The translations under genes were made by a program, and so were the position numbers. Shown here piece after piece: positions 11,070-21,862 of a stretch of DNA of 64,000 bases. Location: positions 68,886,614 to 68,950,613 of the forward strand of contig CM028377.1 of the NCBI GenBank assembly GCA_013146195.2. The letters are read 5' to 3'. The notes below the pieces were generated by a model, which saw nothing but the letters and a program-made list of their open reading frames with translations, made no database searches and was not told where the DNA came from. Position 1 is the stretch's first letter, and the number at the start of each line of letters is the position of its first letter. Source of the stretch: Codonopsis lanceolata. Taxonomy: Eukaryota > Streptophyta > Magnoliopsida > Asterales > Campanulaceae.

Positions 11070-11860
11070 AATTATTTTTGATTTTAACAACTTCCATTAT
11101 ATATTTTTTTGTTTTATTGACTTCGTAATTATTATATTTGTTTTATTTTTAAGAATTAGTTTTAAGAAAAAAATTTGTTTCTTAATTTTTTATTATTATT
11201 TTACTAACCTCAGTTTAAATTGTTTTGTTTTATTGACTCCGTAACTATTATTTTTGTTACATCAAATATTTTTATTTTATTAACGTATTTTTGTTTTACC
11301 TAAGAATTTGTTTTAAAATTTTGTTCTAAATTATTTTTATAATTTTACTTTTTAAAATTTGTTTTAAAATTTTGTTCGGTAAATTATTTTTAGAATTTTA
11401 CTAACCTCAGTTTAAATTATTTTGTTTTATTGACTCCGTAACTATTATTTTTGTTCCATCAAATATTTTTATTTAACTAATGTATTTTTATTTTACATAG
11501 CTATTTTTAAGAATTTGTTTTAAAATTTTGTTCCGTAAATTATTTTTATTCTTTTAGTAACCTTAGTTTAAATTGCTTTTGTTTTTATTGACTTTGTAAC
11601 TATTATTTTGGTTCCATCAAATATTTTTATTTTACTAACGTATTGTTTTTTACATATATATTTTTAAGAATCTGTTTTAAACGTTTGTTCCGTAAATTAT
11701 TTTATTTTACTAACCTCCGCATTAAAGTATTTTTGTTTTGTTGATTCTGTAACTTTTATTTTTATAGTGACTTGTTCCATAAATTATTTTTATTTTACTA
11801 ACCTCTTATATTTTTGTTTTCTTTACTCGAAACTATTATTTTTGTTTTAGTTACCATTTT
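11070..11860. repeat. Degenerate AT-rich tandem repeat
   Basis: A unit with TAACCTCAGTTTAAATT, then TTTTGTTTTATTGACTCCGT, AACTATTATTTTTGTT and TTAAGAATTTGTTTTAAA recurs at about 11080, 11203, 11400, 11557, 11708 and 11796, with spacing of roughly 90 to 200 bases. Copies are diverged and partly truncated. No coding content. Confidence 0.7.
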
Positions 11861-12055
11861 GTATGTTTAAAGAGAGAAATATTTAAACATATTTAAAAGA
11901 GAGGAGATGGTGGTGATGGGAGAGAAAATATGGAGGAGACGGAAGAGAGAAAGAGAAATACAACCAGAGAAGATATGAGAGAGAAAGAGTGAAATGATAA
12001 CTCAAAAGTTAATAATTCAAAAGTGAGATTTTAAAGGGAGAAATTCACCCTTGTC

Positions 12056-12057
<2 letters not shown>

Positions 12058-12115
<58 letters not shown>
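12058..12115. repeat. (AT)n microsatellite
   Basis: About 28 uninterrupted AT dinucleotides. Confidence 0.95.
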
Positions 12116-12117
<2 letters not shown>

Positions 12118-12133
12118 TACTAGAATTAAATAA

Positions 12134-12333
12134 TAATTTGGTCCCTGGACATGTCGAAAATCAGGTTTTGGTCCGGACAAAAAACAATAGAATTTGGTCC
12201 TGATGTATTTTGGACCAATTTGCCCCTCCCAAGGACCAAATTATAACGGTGGTAGGGGCAAATTGGTCAATCCATGTCCATTTGTTTTGTCAGAAAACAT
12301 TGATTTTCAACATGTCCAGGGACCAAACATTAT
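12134..12333. mobile_element. Foldback MITE, ~200 bp
   Basis: The ends TTTGGTCCCTGGACATGTCG and CAACATGTCCAGGGACCAAA are inverted repeats of about 30 bases. An inner pair (GGACCAATTTGCCCCT with AGGGGCAAATTGGTC) is also inverted, so the whole unit can form one hairpin. No coding capacity. Superfamily not assigned because the target duplication is unclear. Confidence 0.7.
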
Positions 12334-12345
12334 ATTAATCCTAGA

Positions 12346-13081
12346 TACTATGTGCACCTAAAGAAAACAAATTTTTTTTTTGCGCCGAATCAAGTGGCAT
12401 CTACTACGGTAGATGTGTGTAATCTAATATAAAGTAGAGTTCATACTCACACATGTACAATTGACTAAAGCTATTTAGAGGTTGAGATTAAATTATCTTT
12501 AAAAATTGAACGGTTGTGATTCACCCTCACATTCACAAGTGTGAGAGTAGTTATCCATTTTTAACCCACTATTACAAAGTCACCCCCTACAATTAATATT
12601 ATGAGCAGTCACCATTTTTTCTCCTGAACAATTATATCTTATAAAACATCACTTTTACATTAATATATAATCTCACAATAGAGTTGAGATTGACTGAGAC
12701 TATCTAGCGGTGGGGATTGATTCCAGCCGTAAGATCAAACGGTCATGAGTCAGTTACATATAACTCCTTACAAATAACATCCATTAAGTCATTAACTATG
12801 AGTCGGGTTTAAAATCACACTTTCTATTTAGACATTATCGTTTCAATTGACGATATCATATATACTGGCATCGTGTTATAAACATGTATACGAAGATCTA
12901 GTAAACAAAAATAGAAAATCAAAATTAATACACAACACCGATTGCCATATTTGGTGCCAAAATTTTATTACTCTTTTTATATTTATAAAATTTCAAAGAC
13001 TAAAATTTTGGTCACCGACGGTGGAAAAACAATTTTACACAAGTGACGGTTTACCAAAATTTAATCCAATTTGAAAAGGGT
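12346..13081. other. Spacer without recognised genes
   Basis: AT-rich; one 75-codon frame at 12847..13074 has no recognisable motif. Short CTCACACTTGT-like pieces suggest old repeat fragments. Confidence 0.4.
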
Positions 13082-13562
13082 GACGCTATTCAGTCCTCCC
13101 TTTTCCTATAAATTGATCCCTCAAAAATTTTCAAAAGTGTAAACATCCTATTTTGTCCTTTCAATTAACCCCTAAAAGATTTCAAAATGTTCGGACCTCA
13201 TTGGTCGAACAACACTGTATTGTTCGGATAGAGCATCCCGAACAACACTATGTTGTTCGACCAAGGAGGTCCGAATATTTTAGAAATATTTTTTTTAAAA
13301 TTAAACTTAGTGTTGTTCGGCATACTCTAGTCGAACTATACAATGGTGTTCGGCTAAGGACGTCCGAACATTTTGGAAATTTTTTTTAAAAATTAAACTT
13401 AGTGTTGTTCGACATGCTCTAGTCGAACAACACAGTTTTGTTTGGCATGCTCTGATCGAACAATTGAGGAAAAGGGTGGCGGGAGTCAACTTATAAGGAG
13501 GATAAAATATAAAAAAATGAGTTTTAAAATTTATTAAAGAATCAACTCATAGAAAAATGGGT
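13082..13562. mobile_element. Foldback element carrying a GTTGTTCG/CGAACAAC palindromic minisatellite
   Basis: The outer ~75 bases on each side are imperfect inverted repeats (CCTATAAATTGATCCCT on the left against AATCAACTCATAGAAAAATG on the right). The centre, about 13185..13465, has three diverged units containing GTGTTGTTCG ... CGAACAACAC and GGACGTCCGAACATTTTGG, each a small palindrome. No reading frame of note. Confidence 0.6.
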
Positions 13563-14239
13563 CTCAATAACGACTCTCATTTGAAAATAAAGAATCACAT
13601 CGTTTCTTCCACACATTATTGTCTGCTTATTTTGTATTCTTTCTCTTTGGTTAAATCTCTTTATATTCAATGAATACAAAAACAAAAAATTTCAAATTGA
13701 AATGACAACCGACATTCGGGTTTATATCAAATATCAAACTACACAAAACCCTATTCAACCATCGACCTTTAAAGGTCTGTTTGGGAATTTAGGAAATTGT
13801 ATAAGTTCAATTCAGGTCTATTCTAGGTTGGATTGGATCAATGGTGTTCCAAGTTTTAAGTAAAACTAGTTTTTTTAGTGGAAGTAGTTTGGCAAACATA
13901 CACTTATTTCCATCCTAGCTATCACCGAATAAATGAAAATCTTACATTACATAAATGAAATATCACAGAATAAATTATTCAATACTTCCTTCCATATCTG
14001 TCCAATTAAATTGAATTTGTCTAATTAAAATATATACATATCGATGATAATAGTAGTGAAATATAGGTTCAGAAAGTATGATCACTATTTTTTCTTCAGT
14101 CTCTATCTTTTGTTTTTCCTTTTTCTCTTCTCTCCTCCTATTACGATCACCCTCTATCTCATCCAAATCAAAACCCACCACATACTTCAAACTACATTTT
14201 CTTTCTCTGTTTCGTTCTTTTTATTTTCTCTTTCTAAAA
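13563..14239. other. Spacer without recognised genes
   Basis: AT-rich DNA; the frames near 14044..14283 encode only Phe/Ser/Leu-rich low-complexity peptides and are not treated as genes. Confidence 0.4.
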
Positions 14240-14706
14240 TATCTTCTCATGTTCGCGATATAAAAATTAATGCATTAAAATAATGAATCGTAATTCAAAA
14301 ATAGACTAGTAATTACACTATTGAACCGCGGTGTAAAAATTAATGCACTAAAATTGATAATTCGCAGTTCAAAAATAGACTAACAAATACACTATTGAAC
14401 CGCGGTATAAAAATAGACTGTCAGTTACACTATTGAACCGCGATGTAAAATTAATTCAATAAAAATTGACGAATCACGGTTCAAAAATAGATTAGCAGTT
14501 ACATTATTGAATCGTGGTGTAAAAAATAATGCGATAAAATTAATGAATCACAGTGTAAAAATAATGACATCTGTAGCGTATCTACAGTTCATTAAGGGCA
14601 TCGTAGTCATTTTACCATCAAAAATGACTTTTTTCGGTTGAAAATAAAAAGGTTATAATTTAGCGATTAAAATTTTTAAAAAATTGACCGACCCACAAAT
14701 TTTTTT
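14240..14706. mobile_element. CACCGCG-type TIR element, copy A (one end)
   Basis: About four units of ~75 bases containing CACTATTGAACCGCGGTGTA are followed by the family's conserved end: CAGTTCATTAAGGGCATCGT, a stretch with TTTCGGTTGAAAATAAAAAGG, and a GACCGACCCACAAATTTTTT terminus. Both parts recur in inverted or direct form at 56901..61270. The opposite end is not evident here. Confidence 0.6.
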
Positions 14707-15230
14707 TATATACTATATAGATAAAGTGCCTATTTACAAATTGAAAAGTAAACATTTAACTTAAATTAGAGATGGGTGAAATCTCTCACTAAAAGAAGGC
14801 GGCCACCCCAATTGAGAAAGAAAAAAAAGCCTGGAAAAGTTACCAAACTTTCATAGCTACCAAATTTTTGAAAAAGTTATCTCTTTCTTCTAAACTATTT
14901 TAAAATTTTGTTTACGTTTTGTTTTGTTTTATTTTTTCTTAGCCAATTAAGTTTTAAGGTTTAATTATTTAGATTTTGCATATTATATTTACTACATTCC
15001 AATGGATGTTTATTTTATTGAACAATCAATATCTTAATTAACACCAAAAAAAGAAAGCACACATAACACGCACTTTGGCTTTGCTCTCAACTAGGGGTGG
15101 TAAAATGAGTGTTATGGATAAATGGGTGTTAGGCTATTATCCATTTTACCGTCCCAACTTTCAACTATAAGTAGCATCCCCCTTGGTCTTGGCCATGCAT
15201 TGTTTTCCATAACAATCACTAAAGTCAGTC
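14707..15230. other. Spacer and presumed P450 upstream region
   Basis: AT-rich spacer. TATAAGTA at about 15166 lies ~65 bases before the P450 ATG and could have been its TATA box. Confidence 0.35.
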
Positions 15231-16151
15231 ATGGAAAGCTCGTCAAATTATCTTATCTCTCTTCCATCCTTCCTCAACTCACACTTACTCTTCTTCTTTT
15301 TTATCACTCTCACCTTTCTCTTTTTCCTCTCCAAGAAAAAAAAATTATCAGCTGGGAATCTCCCACCAAGCCCTCCTGCCCTTCCCATCATAGGCAACCT
15401 TCACCAACTTTGAAAGATCCCTCATCAATCCCTGTGGGAACTCTCAAAAATGTATGGTCCTGTCATGCTTTTGAAACTCGGCCAAATTCCTACTCTCGTT
15501 GTTTCATCTCCCGAAATGGCCGAACAAGTGATGAAAACCAATGACTCTGACTGTTGCTCTAGGCCCAACTCTTATGGCACAAACAAACTTTCTTACAATT
15601 CAGTAGATATATCTTTTTCCCCGTACAATGAGTATTGGAGAAAAATGCGTAAACTCTGTATTGTCTAGCTTTTTGCAGTCAAAAGGGTTCAATCATTTTC
15701 ACATGTTAAGGATGTAGAGATTTCTAAATTTATTGATTCTCTATACCAAATGGAGGGAAAATCCATAAATTTGAGTGAGAAATTTTTCAAACTTACAAAT
15801 GAAATCATCTGTCAAATTGCATTTGGTAAGAGCTACGAGGGGAAACAATTTAATAATGCTAACCTACAAGAAGTTATAAACGAATGCTTCTTCGTAATGG
15901 GTGGATTTTGGGCCGCCGATTTCTTTCCTATTTTTGGGTGGATCATTGATAAGGTAGCGGGCCTTCATAAGAGGCTTGATAAGGCCTATGCCAACCTTGA
16001 TTACTTTTTTAAGAGAGCTATTGAAGAACACCTCAAATCAGGTCTGGACAACTCTGAGCACAAATATATAGTTGACATCCTGCTTGGCATGTCAAATGAT
16101 CAAACTTGCTCAATTCATCTCACTAGAGATCACATCAAGGCGGTGCTCATG
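15231..16151 (+). pseudogene. CYP71-type cytochrome P450, exon 1 only, two nonsense codons
   Basis: One frame runs 307 codons from ATG to a GTAAGA donor at 16152. It begins with a hydrophobic membrane anchor (about residues 10-34), a basic stop-transfer stretch and the proline hinge PPSPPALPIIGNLHQL, then YGPVMLLKLG, SFSPYNEYWRKMRKLC and ICQIAFGKSYEG, all typical of family 71. The exon ends after HIKAVLM, exactly where CYP71 genes carry their phase-0 intron just before the I-helix. Two codons are stops: TGA at 15411..15413 and TAG at 15666..15668. Exon 2, with the I-helix AGTDT, ExxR and heme-Cys motifs, is not found downstream; the intron is filled by a copia element. It encodes no heme-binding enzyme. 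Confidence 0.9.
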
Positions 16152-16187
16152 GTAAGATAATCATCTTAATACAATTGTTACTCTTCA

Positions 16188-17217
16188 TAAAAGAACGCGA
16201 TGCCACGGAATCTCAATATGGAACGATGTTACTGTCAATGTTGCAGTGAATGTTGCAACAATGGCAGTAACAATGTGAACTGAAAGTGTTTCACAGAAAT
16301 TTGCAGCGGAAGTTTTGTTTTCAGATATCGAACCAAACATAATATAGAAGACAGAAAATCACACAAAAACAATCTACAAGAATCAATCTTGTAGATCAAG
16401 CCTCAAGGCAACAAACTATATTAAAATCAAAACTGTTTTTGAACCTTAACAGTTAACACAAAGATCTCACAAGATATAGAATCTTGGAGATCACAAAACC
16501 CACATAAACTACTAGAACAAACGTGGGAAGAAAGACTTAAACACAGCTTCCAAAACAACAAATCAACCGGAAGCACAAATCTGAACTTTCAGGAAATACA
16601 AGCCTGTATTCCTGAAGTTTTGGCGGGCAGCGGGTGTTTCAAGTCTTCTGCGGAACGGTCTTTGTATATGAGGTGTCGATCTCTTCTCTCTAGCTCGGCA
16701 GACAAGAAAAACTGGATCAACTCTCTCTTTTCTGCTCACAGCACTTCTGACCAATTTCTTCTATATGCTCTCCGTTCTCTATATCAAGCTGCTCGACTTG
16801 CCTTTTATAGACCAAGCTTGTAAACCAAGACTTCAAGAAATCCTGCAAGAATACGGCCAACAACCAAATCCTACTAGGAAACAGATTAGACATAAAATTA
16901 TACAAGATTTTGTTTCCTAATTAGACTATAATACTTGGAATAATTAATTTATTTACATAAATCTAGATACCAAAAATATGTTGCCTAAATCTTTAAAATC
17001 TTTTTAAAGATTTAGTTACCAAACATGTATAACTAAATCTCCAAAATCTTTTAAAAGATTTTCCTAAAGATTTTCCTATCAAAAAACACACCAATCTACC
17101 AAAAATAATTTAAACAAAATTTAACTCCTAAAATAAACATTGACTAAATTAAAATCCTTCTTTGACCAAGAAAGGTGAAAACAAGATAAAATAGGTCATG
17201 CCTATTTTACCCTTACA
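16188..17217 (-). repeat. 3' LTR of the deleted copia element
   Basis: Shares long identical stretches with 20017..21087, including GTCAATGTTGCAGTGAATGT and CAAACGTGGGAAGAAA. It differs by substitutions and indels; its plus-strand first dinucleotide is TA where the partner has TG. Confidence 0.9.
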
Positions 17218-17229
17218 ATCTCCCCTTTG
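17218..17229 (-). other. Polypurine tract
   Basis: The minus strand reads CAAAGGGGAGAT directly before the LTR start TGTAAGGG, the expected site for plus-strand priming. Confidence 0.75.
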
Positions 17230-18744
17230 TTGAACCTTTACGGTCAAATCAAAAGACAAGTGTTTATTCAACACCAATCAAATCATCTAACTTTGCATTG
17301 GTTAGAAAATCTCATCTCCCGAATTTGTGCAAGGGGTAAAATCAGAAACCATTACTAAGCACAATTGAAAATATCACCATCACAAGAAACACTTGATCTC
17401 TCTCCCCCTATTTGACTGGAAAAGGAAGAGAGATAAAACATCTTTTAGGAATTCTCAAACATCAAAGATTTTGAAAAAACACAATAAAGTGTTCACCAAG
17501 ATTTGATCACACCACTTAGCAATAACTGAGCACATCATATCCAGATTCAAAAACCCTTAGTTTCCCACAAAAATTAGACAACCACTAAATATTTTTCAAC
17601 ATGGAGATTTTTGAAAATTGATTTGCACGCTTTGAGTTTAGGACAAAACTTCACCAAGTCGATATCATTGTCAACCAATGCATGTCCTAAAATTTTATGC
17701 CTAAAAACATGATGACTAAAAGCTAGGCAAAAGAATAATAAAAATGCAATCACACACAAGTGATAAAGACCAGATCAAAAGATGTAGTTCTAATGTTGCA
17801 TTGGGAGATGCATTCGCCAAAATTGTGATTTTATTTTCAATTTTGCTCTTTTTTTTTTTTTTTTTTTTTTAATTTTCAACCAGATTTCTCTCCCAAGATC
17901 ATAAATTTTTCACAACCAAAATCCATAGGTACTTTATTTCCCTAGGAATATAGCTCTACTTTATTTCAAGCTATTCAACGCATGCCACTTAGGAACCTTT
18001 CACACTATTTACCAAGGGAAGCAATTTTGCATTTGATCAACCCATGAAATCCGAAGATTCATAGTCCCAAAAGAAAGGTGCCACAACCTTGTTCATAGGT
18101 AGCTCTTTTCCGTTAGGTAGCTTTCACACTTTTTCAATTAAGGGAGTCAATTTTCTCAAGATCAACCCATGAAAGCCTAAGCTCCATAGTACCTTGACAA
18201 ATTGCAACATCCCAAAAATTTCAAAAGGTAGCTCTTTCCTTTGTGGACTTTAAACATACTCAAAACGGGAGAGAGAGAGAATCATAACAATGAAATCACA
18301 ACAGATTTTGAATGAAATTCCCAAGCAACCACAAGAGATACATACATGTGAGTCAATTGATCTAGAGTGCCCTCTAAAGACAAAATGCAATCATGCCTAA
18401 TTTTGATTTTTTTTTTTGATAATTAACTAAGTGTAAAATCATATGGCACACAAAACACAAGAGATTTCCAAAGATTGAAAAATCTCTCAAAAACAAGACA
18501 CTTGGCAAATATATCAGCAAGATGATTTTCGGTCCCAACATGTTCAATGCAAACAATTTACATAATCAACCAAGTCTCTAAAAAAATGGTGTCTTATATT
18601 AATGTGATTAGTTCGAGAATAATGAACTGGATTTTTGTGCTAAGCAAAATGCATAGGTGTTATCAAAAAAACAAGGTTAACACATCAATGTGAACACATA
18701 ATCTTTGATCATTTGAAGCATCCATAAAAGATTTAAGGCTTCTC
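17230..18744 (-). other. Untranslated body of the copia element with RNase H tail remnant
   Basis: Mostly non-coding with a T run at 17851..17870. Between about 18480 and 18640 the minus strand encodes, in shifting frames, NPVHYSRTNHINIRHHFFRD and EHVGTENHLADIFAK, the end of copia RNase H. It is separated from gag by the lost pol body. Confidence 0.65.
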
Positions 18745-19962
18745 TCAAAAATATTTTGATAAGCATGCAAATTTTTGAGATTCAACCTTACTTCTTCTCC
18801 TTGTGTATATGCCATCATGAATATCACCTATTACTTGAGAGATTGGATGGTTTTTCTGAATACGACTAGGAATATCATGGCTGCAACCATTCAAATTTGA
18901 CTGATTTTCTGAATGTACAGGACCTGATTCTGAAAGTTCAGGACCTGTTTCTGAATCTGCCAAGTTTCTGTCCAATGTTGCTCCCATTGTTGCAACATCG
19001 GGTGAAACATTGGGTGAAACATTGTGAATAACATTGGCTGAACTTTCAGAACATGCAGGCTCTGTCTGATCATGTGCAGATTTACAGGTTTCAGATGCTG
19101 GTTCTGAGCATTTTGGAGGAGATTCATCATAGGACGGCTTAGAACCAGGACATATATCAAAGGGTTCACAATATTTGGACTTGCCTTTGTCATTACTACC
19201 CTTAGGAACCCACATCTGTTTAAAAACTTTGGGTTGGAGATTTTTGAAAAATTTCTGATTTGTCTTTGAATGAGGCTTCCAATGTGTCTGCCAATGTTGC
19301 AACATTGGTGCGCGCATGGGCTTCATACGGTTCTGCCAATGAGTTTTTTCAAAGAAATCTTGCCTCATTTCATTCTCATACATGGCCTTTTTCAGAAAAC
19401 AAAAGGGTTGTATGTGACCAGGCTTATGGCAGAAGTGACAAACATAATTTTTCTTTCTAACTCTCGGTTTTTCACAAAAAACAGTTTCAGGAAAACTTTC
19501 ATTGTTCAGTTTGGTTCCAGATGTTCCTTCTCCCTCTTTCACAAATACCTTAGGGACAAAACCAATACCTGATCTAGAAGTATTACCAGAATTCAGCAAA
19601 TCATCAACCTTTTGTTTGCTAGAATTCCACTTGGTCATGGTCTCATTGGCTTGAATGAGCTGCTCTTTTAAACCTTCAATCTCCACATCCTTCTTGGTCA
19701 ACAGACTCTCCATCCTTGTAATACACTCCTTCTGTTCTTCATTAGCCTTCTTTAACAAGTCATTTGCCTTTTTAAGCAACTTAACTTGACAAACTCTCTT
19801 TTCCCAATCATTGTACAACTCCTTATATGCATCCATCAAATCTGATTCTGATTCTGCACCATCTTTAGAGACAGAAGAGTTAACGCAACAAAAATCATTA
19901 TACAAACCTTTCTTTTTCAAAGTATTAGGACGAACAAAATTCTCATATTGAGAATCCATCAT
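18745..19962 (-). CDS. Gag-like protein of the deleted copia element, fused to pre-RT linker
   Basis: An uninterrupted 405-codon frame on the minus strand. Residues about 40-120 form a charged coiled coil (ELYNDWEKRV, ANDLLKKANEE), residues about 174-187 form a CCHC zinc knuckle (CHFCHKPGHIQPFC), and WVPKGSNDKGK follows where copia Gag normally leads into protease. After a Ser/Pro/Glu-rich stretch the protein ends with RIQKNHPISQVIGDIHDGIY, normally found between integrase and RT. An internal deletion has thus joined gag to the pol linker in frame. Gag would package element RNA; the full N-terminal capsid part is lacking or short. The open frame despite pol loss is notable. Confidence 0.85.
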   Translation of the reverse strand: MMDSQYENFVRPNTLKKKGLYNDFCCVNSSVSKDGAESESDLMDAYKELYNDWEKRVCQVKLLKKANDLLKKANEEQKECITRMESLLTKKDVEIEGLKEQLIQANETMTKWNSSKQKVDDLLNSGNTSRSGIGFVPKVFVKEGEGTSGTKLNNESFPETVFCEKPRVRKKNYVCHFCHKPGHIQPFCFLKKAMYENEMRQDFFEKTHWQNRMKPMRAPMLQHWQTHWKPHSKTNQKFFKNLQPKVFKQMWVPKGSNDKGKSKYCEPFDICPGSKPSYDESPPKCSEPASETCKSAHDQTEPACSESSANVIHNVSPNVSPDVATMGATLDRNLADSETGPELSESGPVHSENQSNLNGCSHDIPSRIQKNHPISQVIGDIHDGIYTRRRSKVESQKFACLSKYF

Positions 19963-20001
19963 GGCTACAACCAGAATCTACTCTTAGTGATGTCAAGAGG
20001 A

Positions 20002-20014
20002 GGCTCTGATACCA
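20002..20014 (-). other. Primer binding site, initiator tRNA-Met
   Basis: The minus strand reads TGGTATCAGAGCC two bases inside the 5' LTR, the standard plant copia primer site. Confidence 0.85.
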
Positions 20015-20016
20015 AT

Positions 20017-21087
20017 TGAAAGAACGCAATGCCACGGATTCTCGATATGGGACGATGTTACAGTCAATGTTGCAGTGAATGTTGCAACAATGACAGTAAC
20101 AATGTGAACTGAAAGTGTTTCACAGAAAATAGCAGCGGAAGAATTGTTTTAAGATTTAAAATAAACCAGACTTAGGAAGACAGAAAATCACACAAAAACA
20201 ATCTACAAGAATCAATCTTGTAGATCAAGCCTCAAGGCAACAAACTATATTAATAACAAAACTGTTTTTAAACCTTAACAGTTAACACAAAAATCTCACA
20301 AGATATAGAATCTTGGAGATCACAAAACCCACATAAAATACTAGAACAAACGTGGGAAGAAAAGACTTAAACACAGCTTCCAAAACAACAAATCAACCGG
20401 AAGCACAAATCTGAACTTTCAGGAAATACAAGCCTGTATTCCTGAAGTTTTTGAGCAGCAGCAGGTGTTTTCAAGTCTTCCTGCAGAACGGTCTTTGTAT
20501 ATGAGGTGTCGATCTCTTCTCTCTAGCTCGGCACACAAGAAAAACTGGATCAACTCTCTCTTTTCTGCTCACAGCACTTCTGACCAATTTCTTCTATATG
20601 CTCTCCGTTCTCTATATCAAGCTGCTCGACTTCTGGCCTTTTTATAGACTGCCAAGCTTGTAAACCAAGACTTCAAGAAATCCTGCAAGAATACGGCCAA
20701 CAACCAAATCCTACTAGGAAAGAGATTAATACAATATTAAGAAAGATTATGTTTCCTATTAAGACTAAGATACATCAAATAACTAATTTATTTACATAAA
20801 TCTAGTTACCAAAAATATGTCACAAGATATCTTTCCTAACAAAACTATGATACATGAAATAACTAAATTATTTGCAAAGATTTAGTTACCAAACATGTAT
20901 AGCCAAAATCTCCAAAATCTTTTGAAAGATTTTCCAAAGATTTTCCTATCAAAAAACACACCAATCTACCAAAAATAATCTAAACAAAATCTAACACCTA
21001 AAATAAACATTGACTAAATTAAAATTCTTCTTTGACCAAGAAAGGTGAAAACAAGATAAAATAGGTCATGCCTATTTTACCCTTACA
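20017..21087 (-). repeat. 5' LTR of the deleted copia element
   Basis: 1071 bases, TG..CA on the plus strand. Contains about 40 bases near 20720-20760 that the partner LTR lacks or has altered. Confidence 0.9.
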
Positions 21088-21862
21088 GTTGTTATTATAA
21101 TTAATATTATACTAATTATTATTATTACTCCCTCCATCCCTAAATTATCGTCTTGGTGGACTTGATGCACGGTTTAAGAAAACACATTTGACTGAATTAT
21201 TAATATTAGTTTGATATGTAGTTTACCTTAAAGCCCATGTGTATGTGGCTCATAATTAAAGTAAGATGAAAAAGTAAGGGTAAAGAAGTAAAAATGACCC
21301 ATTTAAGTCAAGGGATAGTAGATTCGGGCCGATAGGTTCATGACCCATTAGGGCTGGCCCCACGGGCTATAGTGATGGCTCGCTGATCCGAAAATTAACT
21401 ACTCCCTCTGTTTTCAAATTATCGTTCTCATTTTCTTTTTCGTCTGTTTCAAAATAATTGTCTTCTTTCCAACTTTCCTTTTAAGGAAAGTATTTTTTTA
21501 CCATTTTGCACTTATGAAATTTACTCTTCAATTAATAGGACCCACCACTTACAATTGTTTTCTACTGCTGGGAAACTTGAAATAAAAAAAGCCCACCAGA
21601 ACTCCATTAACGTTGTCTCCTCTCTTCCCTTCAACAAAAAGTCTTCTCTCCCCTTCATCGAATTGGCTGGAAATTGAGTCAGCTCACTAGAGAAATTTTA
21701 ATTTCGATCACCTCTTTCGTTCTTTTCTCTTTCATCCCACCTTTTTATCCCTAATTTTCTAGGGCTGCAATAATAAGCATTCATGTCTACCAATATTTGT
21801 AATGAAATGAGATTATTTCCAACACAATCTTTCAATTAAGATAGGAAGACGGAAGCTACTAA
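21088..21862. other. Spacer with two Stowaway-like end fragments
   Basis: ACTCCCTCCATCCCTAAATT (21126) and ACTCCCTCTGTTTTCAAATT (21401) resemble the outer ends of Stowaway/mariner elements, but no partner ends are seen. The last ~150 bases are CT-rich and may be the 5' leader of the next frame. Confidence 0.4.

Larger units (their letters stand above)
16188..21087 (-). mobile_element. Ty1-copia LTR retroelement, internally deleted (gag plus pol scraps)
   Basis: Two long terminal repeats (16188..17217 and 20017..21087) run TG/TA..CA on the plus strand and bracket a minus-oriented body. Next to the right LTR, the minus strand carries TGGTATCAGAGCC, complementary to initiator tRNA-Met. Next to the left LTR it carries the purine tract CAAAGGGGAGAT. 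The body holds one gag-like ORF whose C-terminus is a piece of the pre-RT linker, and a separate RNase H tail; protease, integrase and most RT are absent. It lies in the intron of the P450 pseudogene. No matching 5-bp target duplication is visible (CTTCA left, GTTGT right). Confidence 0.9.

Noticed and set aside
14044..14283. 79-codon Phe/Leu/Ser-rich frame resembling a membrane protein
   Set aside because: T-rich DNA gives such peptides; overlapping frames are equally open.
16188..21087. Exact target duplication for the deleted copia element
   Set aside because: CTTCA and GTTGT do not match; flanks may have mutated or recombined, so no duplication is claimed.
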